NCBI GenBank assembly: GCA_963838735.1
Contig: CAWISG010000006.1
Span: 290,722 to 354,721 of the forward strand
Direction of reading: 5' to 3'
DNA length: 64,000 nucleotides
Origin: Parerythrobacter_A sp963838735
GTDB lineage: Bacteria > Pseudomonadota > Alphaproteobacteria > Sphingomonadales > Sphingomonadaceae
Shown piece by piece: positions 43,730 to 53,762 of the stretch. Position 1 is the stretch's first letter; every line of letters begins with the position of its first letter. The notes under the pieces are model-generated. The model worked only from the letters and a program-made list of their open reading frames with translations. It ran no database searches and was not told the DNA's origin. Made by a program: the position numbers and the translations under genes.

Positions 43730-43816
43730 GCCCAGATGGCGGAATTGGTAGACGCGCTAGCTTCAGGTGCTAGTATTCGCAAGGATGTGGAGGTTCGAGT
43801 CCTCTTCTGGGCACCA
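43730..43816 (+). tRNA. tRNA-Leu (anticodon CAG)
   Basis: An 87-base class II tRNA. Acceptor stem GCCCAGA (43730-43736) pairs with TCTGGGC (43806-43812) and is followed by ACCA with an encoded CCA. The anticodon loop TTCAGGT gives CAG, decoding CUG leucine codons, the dominant Leu codon in this GC-rich genome. The long variable arm and the GGTTCGAGTCC T arm are present. Confidence 0.95.
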
Positions 43817-43887
43817 CACTTTCACCACCGACGGATACCGGATGGCGGCGCGCTTTGTGCCTGCAAATTTGCGATGTGACGGGGACA

Positions 43888-44776
43888 ATGCGTATGGCTT
43901 CGACCCTCCACTGCCCGGCCCGTTCCTGGCTGTTCGCGCCTGGCGATAGCGACCGCAAGATGGAGAAGGCCGCCGCGGGCGATGCGGATATCGTATTGCT
44001 CGACCTGGAAGATTCGGTTGCGCCCGACAGCAAGCCGGAAGCGCGAAGGCAGGTTGCGGCGATGCTTGAGGGGCACTCGATCGATGATCGCGCGCGGCTG
44101 TGGGTGCGGATCAACCCGCTGGACGGCGATGAGGCACTGCCCGATCTCGCTGCCGTGATGGCGTCCGCGCCCGGCGGTATCATGCTTCCTAAAGCGCGAG
44201 GCGCGACGGACGTTGCAACGCTGCACCGGTATCTCGAAGCATTCGAATCCGCACATGATCTCGCGGTTGGCGCAACGCCCGTAATTGCGCTGGTGACCGA
44301 AGTGGCGGAAGCGATGTTTACCACCGGGCAATATGCCGGATCGCCGCGCCTTGCCGCGATGAGCTGGGGCGCGGAAGACCTTGCCGATGCTGTTGGCGCG
44401 CATGCCAACACTGGCGATGACGGGAACTACCTGCCGCCGTTCGAACTGGCGCGCAGCCTGTGCCTGTTGGGCGCGAGCGCCGCTGGCGTTCTGGCGATCG
44501 AGACAATCTATGGCGATTTTCGCGATGAGGACGGATTGTCCGCCCGCGCCGCGCATGTGCGCGCAATGGGCTATCGCGGAATGCTGGCGATCCACCCTGC
44601 GCAAGTGCCGGTCATCAACGCGGCCTTCACGCCGTCGGACGCGGAAATCGCCGAAGCGGAAGCGGTGGTCGCGGCGTTCGAGAGGGGAGCCTGGCGCGGG
44701 GGTCGTGGCGCTGGACGGGAAAATGCTCGACCGCCCGCATTTGTCGCGTGCGCAACTGCTGCTTGCGCAACGCTAG
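43888..44776 (+). pseudogene. HpcH/HpaI aldolase/citrate lyase beta-like protein, frameshifted near the end
   Basis: Start at ATG 43888. The frame encodes a CitE-like barrel: SWLFAPGDSDRKMEKAAAGD, DIVLLDLEDSVAPDSKPEAR, IMLPKARGA, the acidic SWGAEDLADAVGA, and GYRGMLAIHPAQVPVINAAF. Near 44691 the frame loses sense, while the frame one base over encodes the standard tail (GAGVVALDGKMLDRPHLSRA, ending in QLLLAQR at 44776). Removing one T near 44691 rejoins them. Otherwise this is an intact CoA-thioester lyase relative. cysQ is convergent, ends overlapping. Confidence 0.82.
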
Positions 44777-45501
44777 CCGTTGACGAGGGTCAGCACCCGC
44801 TCGGCATATTCTGTGCGGCAAACCAGCAGGTCGGGCAGGTAGGTCTCGGTCTGGTTGTAGCGCAGCGGGGTGCCGTCGATGCGCGAACAATGCAGGCCAT
44901 GTGCTTGCGCTACGGCCACAGGCGCGGCGCTGTCCCATTCATATTGCCCACCCGAATGCAGGTAGATCTCCGCCTCGCCGTGCACCACGGCCATCGCTTT
45001 CGCGCCCGCACTGCCCATCGGCACCAGCTGCGCGCCGATGGTCTCCGCAACCGCCAGCGCTTCGGCGGCAGGACGGCTGCGGCTGACCACCATGCGCGGG
45101 GGATCGGCGGGTGCGAGGAGCGGGCGCGGTGTGTCCGAGCGGTAGACGATGTCGCGTGCGGGCAATGCCACGGCACCCGTTTGTGCGACGCCATCAATGC
45201 ACAGTGCGACATGCACCGCCCAGTCGCTGCGCCCTTCGGCATATTCACGGGTGCCGTCGATGGGGTCGATGATCCAGACCCGTGATGTGCCAAGGCGCGC
45301 AGGGTTGTCCTTTGCTTCTTCGGACAGGATGGCATCGTCGGGTCGCTCGGTATGCAGCGCTTCGATCAGGAACCGGTTGGCTTCCGCATCGCCCGCATCG
45401 CCCAGCGCCTTGCCGGACAAGCCACCTTCCTCGCGCAACGCTAGCGCGATCCGCCCGGCCTCGCGCGCCAGCTCCGCCGCCAGGCTAGCATCGTTCACCA
45501 T
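44773..45501 (-). CDS. cysQ: 3'(2'),5'-bisphosphate nucleotidase CysQ
   Basis: 242 residues of the inositol monophosphatase fold. Metal-binding motifs are ILSEEAKD, WIIDPIDGTREYAEG and the C-terminal QYEWDSAAPVAVAQAHGL. The closeness to cysD-cysNC supports CysQ, which removes the inhibitory PAP made during sulfate assimilation. It starts two bases before the end of cysNC, so the three genes probably form one operon on the minus strand. Confidence 0.92.
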   Translation of the reverse strand: MVNDASLAAELAREAGRIALALREEGGLSGKALGDAGDAEANRFLIEALHTERPDDAILSEEAKDNPARLGTSRVWIIDPIDGTREYAEGRSDWAVHVALCIDGVAQTGAVALPARDIVYRSDTPRPLLAPADPPRMVVSRSRPAAEALAVAETIGAQLVPMGSAGAKAMAVVHGEAEIYLHSGGQYEWDSAAPVAVAQAHGLHCSRIDGTPLRYNQTETYLPDLLVCRTEYAERVLTLVNG

Positions 45502-45503
45502 CG

Positions 45504-47417
45504 CTATTTTAGCGGCAAAATCTGGTCGAGGATATGGCGCGCTGCTTCGGCAGGCGACATCTCGACCGTATTGACGGTGATTTCGGGCGACAGCGGCGGT
45601 TCGTAGGGGCTGTCGATGCCGGTGAAGTTCTTGATTTGACCGGCACGCGCCTTGCGATACAGGCCCTTCACATCGCGCTGCTCCGCTACGTCCAGCGGCG
45701 TATCGACGAAGATTTCGGTAAACTCGCCATCCGAAAGCATGGCGCGCACCATGTCGCGTTCGGCGCGGAAGGGGCTGATGAAGGCGGTCAGCACGATCAG
45801 TCCGGCATCGGTCATCAACCGCGCGACCTCGCCGATACGGCGGATGTTCTCGACCCGGTCGGCATCGGTGAAGCCCAGATCCCGGTTCAGCCCGTGCCGC
45901 ACATTGTCACCGTCGAGCAGAAAGGTATGCCGGTTCATCAGCGCCAGCTGCTTCTCGACCTCGTTTGCAATGGTGGATTTGCCCGATCCTGAAAGGCCGG
46001 TGAACCATAGCACGCGCGGCGCCTGGTTCTTCAGCGCGGCATGGTCGGCGCGCCCGATATCGGTGGGTTGGCGATGGATATTCTGCGCACGCCGCAACGC
46101 GAAATGCAGCATTCCGGCGGCAACGGTGCGGTTGGTGATCTTGTCGATCAAAATGAATCCGCCCAGTGTGCGGTTATCAGCATAGGGCGCGAAAACGATG
46201 GGCTTTTCGGTGCGCACTTCCGCCACGCCGATGGCGTTCAGGGTCAGTGTCTTTGCCGCCAGCCTGTCCATTGTGTTGACATTGATTTCGTATTTCGGCT
46301 CCTGCACCGAAGCGGATACCATTTGTGTGCCAATCTTGAGCCAGTAGCCGCGTCCGGCCAGCATCGCCTCGTCGTCCATCCAGACCAGCGTCGCCTCGAA
46401 CTGGTCCGCCGCTTCAGGTGGTGCATCGGCGGCGGCGAGGACATCGCCGCGCGAGCAGTCCAATTCGTCCGCTAATACCAGCGTCACCGACTGGCCACTG
46501 TCCGCCTGGTCGAGGTCGCCATCCATCGAAACAATCCGCGCGATTGTGGTCGCCTTGCCCGAAGGCAACACCTTGACCGCATCGCCCGCCTTGACCCTGC
46601 CCGATGCGATAGTACCCGCAAAGCCGCGAAAATCGAGATTGGGGCGGTTTACCCACTGCACCGGCATGGCAAAGGTGGCGTCGTTCTCGGCCGCCGGTTC
46701 GATGGCCTCGAGCAGCGCGATCAGCGGCGGTCCGCCATACCACGGTGTACTGTCCGACGGCGCAACGATGTTGTCGCCCGCAAAGCCCGAAATCGGCAGG
46801 CCGGTGAAGGTTTCGATGCCGATCGTCTCGGCGAACGCTGCGTAGTCGGACACGATTTCGTCGAACACCGCTTCGTTGTAATCGACAAGGTCCATCTTGT
46901 TTACCGCAAGCACGATATTGCGGATACCGAGCCGATGGCACAGGAAGGAGTGGCGGCGGGTCTGGGGCAGCACACCCTTGCGCGCATCGACAAGGATCAC
47001 GGCAGCATCGGCAGTCGATGCGCCGGTGACCATGTTGCGGGTATATTGTTCGTGCCCCGGACAATCGGCGACGATGAACTTGCGTCTTTCCGTCGTGAAA
47101 AAGCGATAGGCGACGTCGATGGTAATGCCTTGCTCGCGTTCCGCCGTAAGCCCGTCCACCAACAGCGCGAAGTCGATTGCCTCGCCCTGGGTGCCGCTGC
47201 GTTTGCTGTCCGCTTCCAGGCCGGCGAGCTGGTCTTCGAAGATCATCTTCGTATCGTACAGCATCCGTCCGATAAGCGTGGATTTGCCGTCGTCCACACT
47301 GCCGCAGGTGATGAAACGCAGCATTGTCTTGTGCGCCTGCGCGGCGAGATAGCCTTCGATATCGTCTGCGATTTGCGCATCGGGGCGGTAGGTGTTTTCA
47401 GTGTCGGTAGGCATCAT
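45504..47417 (-). CDS. cysNC: Bifunctional sulfate adenylyltransferase large subunit/APS kinase
   Basis: 637 residues. The N-terminal two thirds are CysN, a GTPase (GSVDDGKSTLIGRMLYDTK, DCPGHEQYTRNM, NKMD) that drives ATP sulfurylation with CysD. The last 165 residues from about 472 are an APS kinase (WFTGLSGSGKSTIANEVEKQ, LDGDNVRHGLNRDLGF). The fusion makes PAPS from sulfate in two linked steps. It overlaps cysD by one base (TGATG). Confidence 0.97.
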   Translation of the reverse strand: MMPTDTENTYRPDAQIADDIEGYLAAQAHKTMLRFITCGSVDDGKSTLIGRMLYDTKMIFEDQLAGLEADSKRSGTQGEAIDFALLVDGLTAEREQGITIDVAYRFFTTERRKFIVADCPGHEQYTRNMVTGASTADAAVILVDARKGVLPQTRRHSFLCHRLGIRNIVLAVNKMDLVDYNEAVFDEIVSDYAAFAETIGIETFTGLPISGFAGDNIVAPSDSTPWYGGPPLIALLEAIEPAAENDATFAMPVQWVNRPNLDFRGFAGTIASGRVKAGDAVKVLPSGKATTIARIVSMDGDLDQADSGQSVTLVLADELDCSRGDVLAAADAPPEAADQFEATLVWMDDEAMLAGRGYWLKIGTQMVSASVQEPKYEINVNTMDRLAAKTLTLNAIGVAEVRTEKPIVFAPYADNRTLGGFILIDKITNRTVAAGMLHFALRRAQNIHRQPTDIGRADHAALKNQAPRVLWFTGLSGSGKSTIANEVEKQLALMNRHTFLLDGDNVRHGLNRDLGFTDADRVENIRRIGEVARLMTDAGLIVLTAFISPFRAERDMVRAMLSDGEFTEIFVDTPLDVAEQRDVKGLYRKARAGQIKNFTGIDSPYEPPLSPEITVNTVEMSPAEAARHILDQILPLK

Positions 47418-48322
47418 CAGAAATACCCCTCGACCTTCTTCTTCTCCATCGAGGCTTCGCCTGCATCGCTGTCGATGGCGCGGCCTTGCCGTTCCGAGGT
47501 GGTGGTCAACAGCATCTCGCGGATGATGTCTGGCAATGTCGTCGCTTCGCTCTCCACCGCTCCGGTCAGCGGATAGCAGCCCAGCGTTCGGAACCGGACG
47601 GAGCGGGTGACGGGCACCTCGCCGTCAGCCAGTGGGAAGCGGTCGTCATCGACCATCAGCAGCATCCCGTCGCGCTCCACCGTCGGGCGTGGCGCGGCGA
47701 AATAGAGCGGTACGATCTCGATCGCCTCGGCCATGATATATTGCCAGATATCCAGCTCGGTCCAGTTGGACAGCGGGAACACGCGCAGGCTTTCGCCCCT
47801 GTTAAGCCGTGTATTGTAGAGGTTCCACAATTCGGGCCGCTGGTTCTTGGGATCCCAGACGTGGCTGGCGCTGCGAAAGGAGAATACGCGCTCTTTCGCG
47901 CGCGTCTTTTCCTCGTCGCGTCGTGCCCCGCCGAACGCCGCATCGAAGCCATATTTATCGAGCGCTTGACGCAGTCCTTGGGTCTTCCACATATCGGTGT
48001 GGAGCGGCCCGTGGTCGAACGGATTGATACCGCGCTCGACCGCTTCGGGGTTCCGGTGGACCAGCAGTTCCATGCCCGCATCTGCCGCGCTGCTTTCGCG
48101 CATCGCGTACATCGCCTGGAACTTCCAGGTGGTGTCGACATGGAGCAGCGGAAAGGGCGGCGGTGCGGGGTAGAACGCCTTTTTTGCAAGGTGCAGCATC
48201 ACCGCGCTATCCTTGCCGACCGAGTACAGCATCACAGGATTCGCAGCCTGCGCCACCACCTCGCGCATGATGAAAATGCTCTCCGCTTCGAGGCGCTGGA
48301 GGTGCGTAAGGGCAGTGGTCAT
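47417..48322 (-). CDS. cysD: Sulfate adenylyltransferase small subunit
   Basis: 301 residues of the PP-loop ATP pyrophosphatase fold. VMLYSVGKDSAVMLHLAKKA is the ATP-binding loop, followed by LLHVDTTWKFQAMYAMRESS, GARRDEEKTRAKERVFSFRS and NWTELDIWQYI. With CysN it activates sulfate to APS for cysteine synthesis or sulfation. First gene of the cysD-cysNC-cysQ operon. Confidence 0.97.
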   Translation of the reverse strand: MTTALTHLQRLEAESIFIMREVVAQAANPVMLYSVGKDSAVMLHLAKKAFYPAPPPFPLLHVDTTWKFQAMYAMRESSAADAGMELLVHRNPEAVERGINPFDHGPLHTDMWKTQGLRQALDKYGFDAAFGGARRDEEKTRAKERVFSFRSASHVWDPKNQRPELWNLYNTRLNRGESLRVFPLSNWTELDIWQYIMAEAIEIVPLYFAAPRPTVERDGMLLMVDDDRFPLADGEVPVTRSVRFRTLGCYPLTGAVESEATTLPDIIREMLLTTTSERQGRAIDSDAGEASMEKKKVEGYF

Positions 48323-48437
48323 AGGATGATTACTTGTCGCATGATTGGGACGACAACTGGCAAGTCAGGGACGATGTGGGAAGCAATCTTGTCTTTCAGG
48401 CAGGCGATAAGGATAATCAGCTTAGCGCGCGACGCCG

Positions 48438-51400
48438 TTACGCCGCGCTGCATGCAACGATGTCGATATCGGCTTTCAGCAAGTCCGCTTCGAACCCGAC
48501 ATCGACGGGCGGCGTATCGGCGGGGCACAGGTCCAGCTTCGTTGCTTGATCGGGATCGACGACGACGGAATAGCGCCCCGGTTTCACCCGCTCGAAAAAA
48601 TAATACCCGTCCAGCTCGGTGCGGGTGTAGCCGACCGGCGCATCGTCCGCATCGCGTAGTTGCAGGCGCACGCCTGACACGCCGCGGGTGCGCCCTTCGC
48701 TGGCAAAGCGCACCGTGCCCTCGATCTCGCTCAGCGCGACGATCGCGAAATCCGCGCTGTGGATGCGGCCGGGGCGGGGCACGATCTCGATGCCGGGGAC
48801 CAGCGGCGCAAGATCGATATCGGGCAGCGATCCGCTATCCACCTGCACATTGACGCCGCGCCCTTCGCCAAGGCCGCTCAGGCGCGCGACGCCGCGCTCA
48901 TCGGTGGTGGCTACCTGGTTGAAGGCAGTGAAATTGACATCGGGCAATAGCGTGTCATCGCCGCCGTAAATGCCGTCGCCATCCCGATCGCGGAAGGCGC
49001 GTAGCGATGCGCCGCCCGATCCGGCAAGACCGGTGCGGGTGATAAAGGGCCGGTCGCGCAACGGGTCGCGGCCCAGGCTGAACCCCAGCGTCACGCCGAC
49101 GGTATAGCTCTGGTCCTGGAAGCCGTAACCTCCGGTTGCCGCCAGCGTAAACCTGTCGAAATCGCGCACTGCCGACAGATTTGCCCGCGTCGCCTTGGTA
49201 TCGAACGCATAGCCGATCGCAGCGCGCAGCGCGGTCCGTTCGTCCAGCGCATAATCCACTTCCGCTGCCGCCGTCGTCAGCGCCACATCGGGCAGCATCC
49301 GGTACCCGACCGACACGCGCCCGCGCAGCTTTGCCCGCGACAGGGTGGCAAGGTCGAAATTGCCGAACAGGCGCGTCTGTGTGGCGAGATCGGCGCGTGC
49401 GGTGCGCGAAAAGTCCAGCGTGTTGGACAACAGCAGGCTGCCGGTCCGCACCGAGGCGCGGGCGCTTGCCTCGATCAGCTCGGTGTCGTCGACCGATTGC
49501 GTGCGGCGCGCCCGTAGCGACAGCGGGATCGACAGGCTGGCCAGATCGAAGCGCGTATTGAAATCCAGCTCCGTCGCGCGGCGCAGTCGGTTCAGCGAGC
49601 TGACGCGAGTTTCGTCGAAGAAACTGCCGACATATTCGACATGGCTGATGGTGAAGGCCGATGCGCCCAGCTTGCCGCCGAGGCCGACACTGGCCGCATA
49701 GGCATCGCCGCTTTCCACTGCCAAGTCCGCCTTTACCGCAAATCTGCCCAGTCCGGTGCGGATACCGCCGGTGGCGATCCAGCCCGTTTCCCCGTCCGTT
49801 TCGAACACCCCGGCGCTGGCCACCGCCGTCACGCCGGAAGACACGCCATAAGCCACTTCGCCCGATGCGCGCAGCGTGCCGAAATCGTCGCGTGGCACGA
49901 AACTGTCTTCGCGTACGCCCAGCACGTTCTCGTCCTTCTGCACGGCGCCTACGCGATAGACCAGCTTGCCGGGTGCGAGCCGGCCGTCACCCACGCTGAT
50001 CTGGCGCACTTCCTCGCTGCGTTGCCCCTGCGGCCCGTAGAACACGAGGCGGAAGACATTCAGCCCAAAATCGACCGGGATCTGTTCGAATTCGTACTGA
50101 CCGTTGATCGCCTGACGGGTCGAGCCGACGAGGATATCGTTGCGATACAATTCGACTTCATAGCCTTCGCGCAGCACCCCGCGCAGATCGATCCGCTCGA
50201 ACACCGAGACGGTTTGCACCGGCGTATTGGTTACCGAAAAGCCGCGGCCCGCCGCGCTGCGCAAGCCCAGGGGCATGGAAGTGGTGGAAACATCGCCCAG
50301 CGCATAGGCGGTCGCCTGCAGCGGGCCGAGCAGTTGCGCATCGGGGTCGCGGCGGCCTGCCTCTATCAAAGAAGCGGTCAGCCCGTCGATCGTGTCGGCG
50401 CTGATGAAGGCCTGCGCCGTCAGGAAAGCGAAGTCGCCCGCCAGCCGCAAGTCGAGTTCGCCGCGCGGCCCGACCGTGTCTTCCGCCAGCGCGCGCAGCT
50501 CGATATCGGCAGCAGGAACCGAAGCAAGCAGGTAGGGCGTTTCGCGACGGGGAAATTCCACGCGCGTTCCCGCACCGGTGCGATTGGCCAGCGCCATGCG
50601 TTGTGCCTCGCGTCGGAGCCGTTCCTGAAAGGGGAAGGGCTGCAATGTCTTCAGCCGGATCGTCTGGTTGCGCAGGTTGGTGGTGATTTCGAGCGGCATG
50701 AAGCGCACGAACCGGTCGGCGCGCACATACATCTCGCCATCGAAAGCAACTGCGGTGTCGCGCGCCAGATTGCGGTCCTCGCCCGCGATTTCAAGGGTGC
50801 CGGCGCGCAGGTTCAGCGCCAGATTACGGTCCGGATCGAGCACCCAGCCAGAAGCGTAATTGCCATCGTCGCTGACCGTGATGGCCAGGTCGAGGATGCG
50901 TGCCATCGTGCCCAACGGCAGGTACACGCCGCCCCGCGTGCCGAATGCCAATACCGTGTCGGTGGCATCGAACCCCTCGACTTGCGCTTCAAGGATTAGC
51001 TCGTCCTGATAGCTGAGCACGGGTGGCTGTGCGGACACGGTGAAGCTGGCAGGCTGTCCATTCACCAGCGCGGCGGTGTCGGCGGCGGTCGCAGTTTCGG
51101 TGGCGGGAGCGGCGGTGGTCACCCGCCCGGTGGCGATATCGACGGCATTGTCCGCCCGCTCCAGCCCAAGCGACGTCGCCACGCGCGTTTGCGGGACCAG
51201 CGCGGCGCTTGTTACACCGGCAGGCGGGGGTGCATCCGTTGCGGTGCGGGGCATCCTGGTGACAGGCGGCACGATGGACGGGGGTGTCTGTTGCGCAATA
51301 ACCGGTGTCGATTGGCGAGTGACCGGCGCATTCGCGGCAAGCCGCGTTGGCGCTCCGTTTGCGGATGGCGCTGTGGCAGGCGGCAGTTCGGCAACAGGTT

Positions 51401-52133
51401 CGGCAACGGCAGGCACGGCATCGCGCGTGTCCTCAACCGACTGCGTATCAGCCCGCCGCTCTATCATGCGGCGGCGTACCGGTTCCGGCGGCAGGTCTAG
51501 CGCAGCGGGCACATCCTGCGCGATATCGGCCCGATCCGCCGGGATGGCCGGTTCCGGCCGTGGCTGTTGAACCGGTACAGGCGTATCCGCAAGATCGACG
51601 CGGGCCAGCGCCACAGTGGATGCCGGTGCGGTCGCGCGTTTCGGAACTGTTGGCTTAACGGTCGTGATCGGACGAAACACAGGAAGCGGCAGTGGTGCGT
51701 AGTCTTGCGCGACAACCGGGATAGGTCGATTGGGTGCGGCGGCCAGCAAGGGCGTGGCTTCGATCGTGGTTTTGGCAGGGTCGGGTGATGCCGGAAGCGC
51801 GCTGCCCAATGTGTCGGACGTTCGCGCGACGGTGGGTTTTGTCAGCCGGATTGTTTCGGGCGCTTCCTTTTTTGGCGCTGCGTTTTCGGGCGACAAATGT
51901 GGCGGTTCGTCATGCCCGGCAGACTGCGCACCCACCGGCGGCTGGAAACGCGGGCGCGGCAGAATGGTATGCGGCGTGGCGACGCGCGCGGTGGGGGCAA
52001 GGTCTGGCGGGGGTGGTGCGGGGTCGGGCGTGTCGCCTGCACGCTGCCTGTTGCCGCCGTCGCTACAGCCATAGCCCAGCATGACGGTGCCGAGACAGAC
52101 GGCACCGACATTGCGGGGCAGGGGGCGCCGCAT
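48438..52133 (-). CDS. Outer-membrane usher-like protein of a chaperone-usher locus
   Basis: 1231 residues from ATG 52133, whose first base overlaps the chaperone-like gene's stop (TGATG). A Pro/Ala-rich N-terminal region of about 330 residues precedes a usher-like part (VLSYQDELILEAQVEGFDAT, QPFPFQERLRREAQRMALAN, GFSVTNTPVQTVSVFERIDL, RGVLREGYEVELYRNDILVG). A beta-strand-rich barrel follows (about residues 750-1050). A C-terminal Ig-like, carboxypeptidase-regulatory-type domain ends the protein (RTELDGYYFFERVKPGRYSV). Neighbouring secreted DUF4402 proteins are the likely cargo. It is longer than classical FimD-type ushers (about 800-870 residues) because of the N-terminal extension. Confidence 0.72.
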   Translation of the reverse strand: MRRPLPRNVGAVCLGTVMLGYGCSDGGNRQRAGDTPDPAPPPPDLAPTARVATPHTILPRPRFQPPVGAQSAGHDEPPHLSPENAAPKKEAPETIRLTKPTVARTSDTLGSALPASPDPAKTTIEATPLLAAAPNRPIPVVAQDYAPLPLPVFRPITTVKPTVPKRATAPASTVALARVDLADTPVPVQQPRPEPAIPADRADIAQDVPAALDLPPEPVRRRMIERRADTQSVEDTRDAVPAVAEPVAELPPATAPSANGAPTRLAANAPVTRQSTPVIAQQTPPSIVPPVTRMPRTATDAPPPAGVTSAALVPQTRVATSLGLERADNAVDIATGRVTTAAPATETATAADTAALVNGQPASFTVSAQPPVLSYQDELILEAQVEGFDATDTVLAFGTRGGVYLPLGTMARILDLAITVSDDGNYASGWVLDPDRNLALNLRAGTLEIAGEDRNLARDTAVAFDGEMYVRADRFVRFMPLEITTNLRNQTIRLKTLQPFPFQERLRREAQRMALANRTGAGTRVEFPRRETPYLLASVPAADIELRALAEDTVGPRGELDLRLAGDFAFLTAQAFISADTIDGLTASLIEAGRRDPDAQLLGPLQATAYALGDVSTTSMPLGLRSAAGRGFSVTNTPVQTVSVFERIDLRGVLREGYEVELYRNDILVGSTRQAINGQYEFEQIPVDFGLNVFRLVFYGPQGQRSEEVRQISVGDGRLAPGKLVYRVGAVQKDENVLGVREDSFVPRDDFGTLRASGEVAYGVSSGVTAVASAGVFETDGETGWIATGGIRTGLGRFAVKADLAVESGDAYAASVGLGGKLGASAFTISHVEYVGSFFDETRVSSLNRLRRATELDFNTRFDLASLSIPLSLRARRTQSVDDTELIEASARASVRTGSLLLSNTLDFSRTARADLATQTRLFGNFDLATLSRAKLRGRVSVGYRMLPDVALTTAAAEVDYALDERTALRAAIGYAFDTKATRANLSAVRDFDRFTLAATGGYGFQDQSYTVGVTLGFSLGRDPLRDRPFITRTGLAGSGGASLRAFRDRDGDGIYGGDDTLLPDVNFTAFNQVATTDERGVARLSGLGEGRGVNVQVDSGSLPDIDLAPLVPGIEIVPRPGRIHSADFAIVALSEIEGTVRFASEGRTRGVSGVRLQLRDADDAPVGYTRTELDGYYFFERVKPGRYSVVVDPDQATKLDLCPADTPPVDVGFEADLLKADIDIVACSAA

Positions 52134-53068
52134 CACGGCAGCGTAAGCGTACTCGTGGCCAGCGTTTTGCCGGGATCGGCATCGTCATCGGTAAAGGTAA
52201 TCGTCAAGGGTGTGCCGGGCGCTAGCTGCGCGATACCCTGTGTGTCGAACGGGACGGTCACGGTCCGCGCATCGACTTCGGTGTAGATGCCGATGCCTTT
52301 CAGCAGCCCGAGCGGTTCGTCCAGACCGGGCGCGCTGACGGCTATGTCGCCATAGGCGCTGCGCGTGCCGGACCGCGTCAGCGTTATCCGCAGACTGCGC
52401 GTGCCCCCCGGGTCGGTGACGATGGCTGTATCGGCGATATCGACGTCCAGCGTCGTTTCTCCGATCCGCACGATCACCGGGATGGAGATGCCGAACCTGG
52501 GGCGAATGGTTACGCCGATCCCGTCCGCCGGGGCCGCGTTGGCCGCCTGATCGATGGAAAAGCCAGCGTTCTCGTCGCGCGGGACGGATACGGCGAGGAA
52601 GTGCGAGCGGTATTCACCCGGCGCGATGTCGGAGCCGGCGCGGGCCATCATACGGATCGTCTGAGACTCGCTGCCGTTCAGCGTCACGCGGCGTGGCGAA
52701 TAGCGCAGGAAGGGCTTGGCCGGGTTCAATCGCGCGAAATCTTCGTCGGTCGCACCATTGTCGCGGCCGAGCAGTTTGCCGTCCGCCGTCATCGCCATGT
52801 CGATGATCGAAATTTCGTAATCGCCCGCATTCACCGTCTTGTTGTACAGGCCGATATTGGCAATCGAGCGACGACCGTCGATGACGATGCGCTTGGGAAA
52901 CAGATTGATATCGCCCATCCCCGCCGCCTGCTCTTCTGGCGGCGGAGCGGCAGACGCAACGGGTGCTGCCGGTGTCGGGATGCCCGGCACGTCCTGTGCG
53001 ATGGCTGGGAAAGCCGCAACCAAGGTAGCTGCAGCAAGGCCGAAGGCGATTGACGATTGATTCAGCAT
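52133..53068 (-). CDS. Periplasmic pilus-type chaperone-like protein
   Basis: 311 residues. A signal peptide (FGLAAATLVAAFPAIAQ) precedes an Ig-like first domain with INLFPKRIVIDGRRSIANIG, FLRYSPRRVTLNGSESQTIR and GEYRSHFLAVSVPRDENAGF, similar in layout to fimbrial chaperones. The second domain (LDVDIADTAIVTDPGGTRSL) is beta-rich. It is encoded between the DUF4402 proteins and the usher-like gene and overlaps the latter, as chaperone and usher genes normally do. It may shuttle the DUF4402 subunits. Confidence 0.7.
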   Translation of the reverse strand: MLNQSSIAFGLAAATLVAAFPAIAQDVPGIPTPAAPVASAAPPPEEQAAGMGDINLFPKRIVIDGRRSIANIGLYNKTVNAGDYEISIIDMAMTADGKLLGRDNGATDEDFARLNPAKPFLRYSPRRVTLNGSESQTIRMMARAGSDIAPGEYRSHFLAVSVPRDENAGFSIDQAANAAPADGIGVTIRPRFGISIPVIVRIGETTLDVDIADTAIVTDPGGTRSLRITLTRSGTRSAYGDIAVSAPGLDEPLGLLKGIGIYTEVDARTVTVPFDTQGIAQLAPGTPLTITFTDDDADPGKTLATSTLTLP

Positions 53069-53104
53069 GGATGACCCGCAATTTTTACCGCAGTTACGTA
53101 AGAC

Positions 53105-53121
53105 TACGCAATCTTGCGTAA
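53105..53121 (-). promoter_or_regulatory. TACGCAA-TC-TTGCGTA palindrome with TTGCGTAA motif
   Basis: A perfect 7-bp inverted repeat lies 37 bases upstream of the chaperone-like gene, with TTACGTAA just beside it (53094-53101). The TTGCGTAA octamer it contains recurs at 54434 and 55667 in front of other units of this locus. Confidence 0.45.
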
Positions 53122-53156
53122 ACGAGTTTGAATCCGCTGTGAATCCCGCTCGGGGA

Positions 53157-53741
53157 TTAAAAATAATCGGCGCGCAACGTGTAAGTGCCGGTGTAATTGC
53201 CGGTCGGTTGGTTTGCTCCGACAGTCAGGCGCGCGCCGATGGTGATGGACACGAAAGTGGCGTTGCCGGAAAAGCGTGCCAGCGTCAGGTTGCTCACCTG
53301 CATCGTGTTGCCTGCCGCATTGGTAATGGTGAAGGTGGGTGTGGGCGTTGTGATGCGCACGCTGGTGGCGCCATCGGCAAAGATCGCGAAGCCGCCTGGC
53401 CCGCGCCCGTTGATCGCTTGCGGGGTATTGGTGTTGCCCGCCATGCCGCCTGCATCGGTGACGACGCCGGTCGGCCCCATCGTCACGGTACCGCCGGTGG
53501 TCCCGGCGAGCATCCGCCCGAACCGCAGGTCGGCGACATTCTGGATACCGATCGGCTCGACGACCAGAACTTGCGCTGTGCCGCTTTGTGATACCGTATC
53601 GCCCGGCGCGGCCACTGCCGTTACCGGAAACCCAAACAGGCAAAGAGCCAGTGCCACGGTGCGGCATAAGGGAAGGTGGAAACGCATCGTTTTAGCATCC
53701 GTGCATGACAGAAAAGGGGCGACGCGGCGGGAATGCCGCAT
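53157..53741 (-). CDS. DUF4402 secreted protein (pilus-type subunit)
   Basis: 194 residues as read; the signal peptide is at the second methionine cluster (MRFHLPLCRTVALALCLFGF to VTAVAA). The mature part has the DUF4402 pattern: QSGTAQVLVVEPIGIQNVAD, LRFGRMLAGTTGGTVTMGPT and a terminal LTVGANQPTGNYTGTYTLRA. DUF4402 proteins are small secreted beta proteins; here four occur with chaperone- and usher-like genes, implying assembly into a surface fibre. Fourth in transcription order. Confidence 0.78.
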   Translation of the reverse strand: MRHSRRVAPFLSCTDAKTMRFHLPLCRTVALALCLFGFPVTAVAAPGDTVSQSGTAQVLVVEPIGIQNVADLRFGRMLAGTTGGTVTMGPTGVVTDAGGMAGNTNTPQAINGRGPGGFAIFADGATSVRITTPTPTFTITNAAGNTMQVSNLTLARFSGNATFVSITIGARLTVGANQPTGNYTGTYTLRADYF

Positions 53742-53762
53742 CGCCCCGATCTGCCTGCCCGA

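Noticed and set aside
49181..51800. Plus-strand frames over the usher-like gene
   Set aside because: Low-complexity translations caused by the repetitive proline/alanine code on the other strand.
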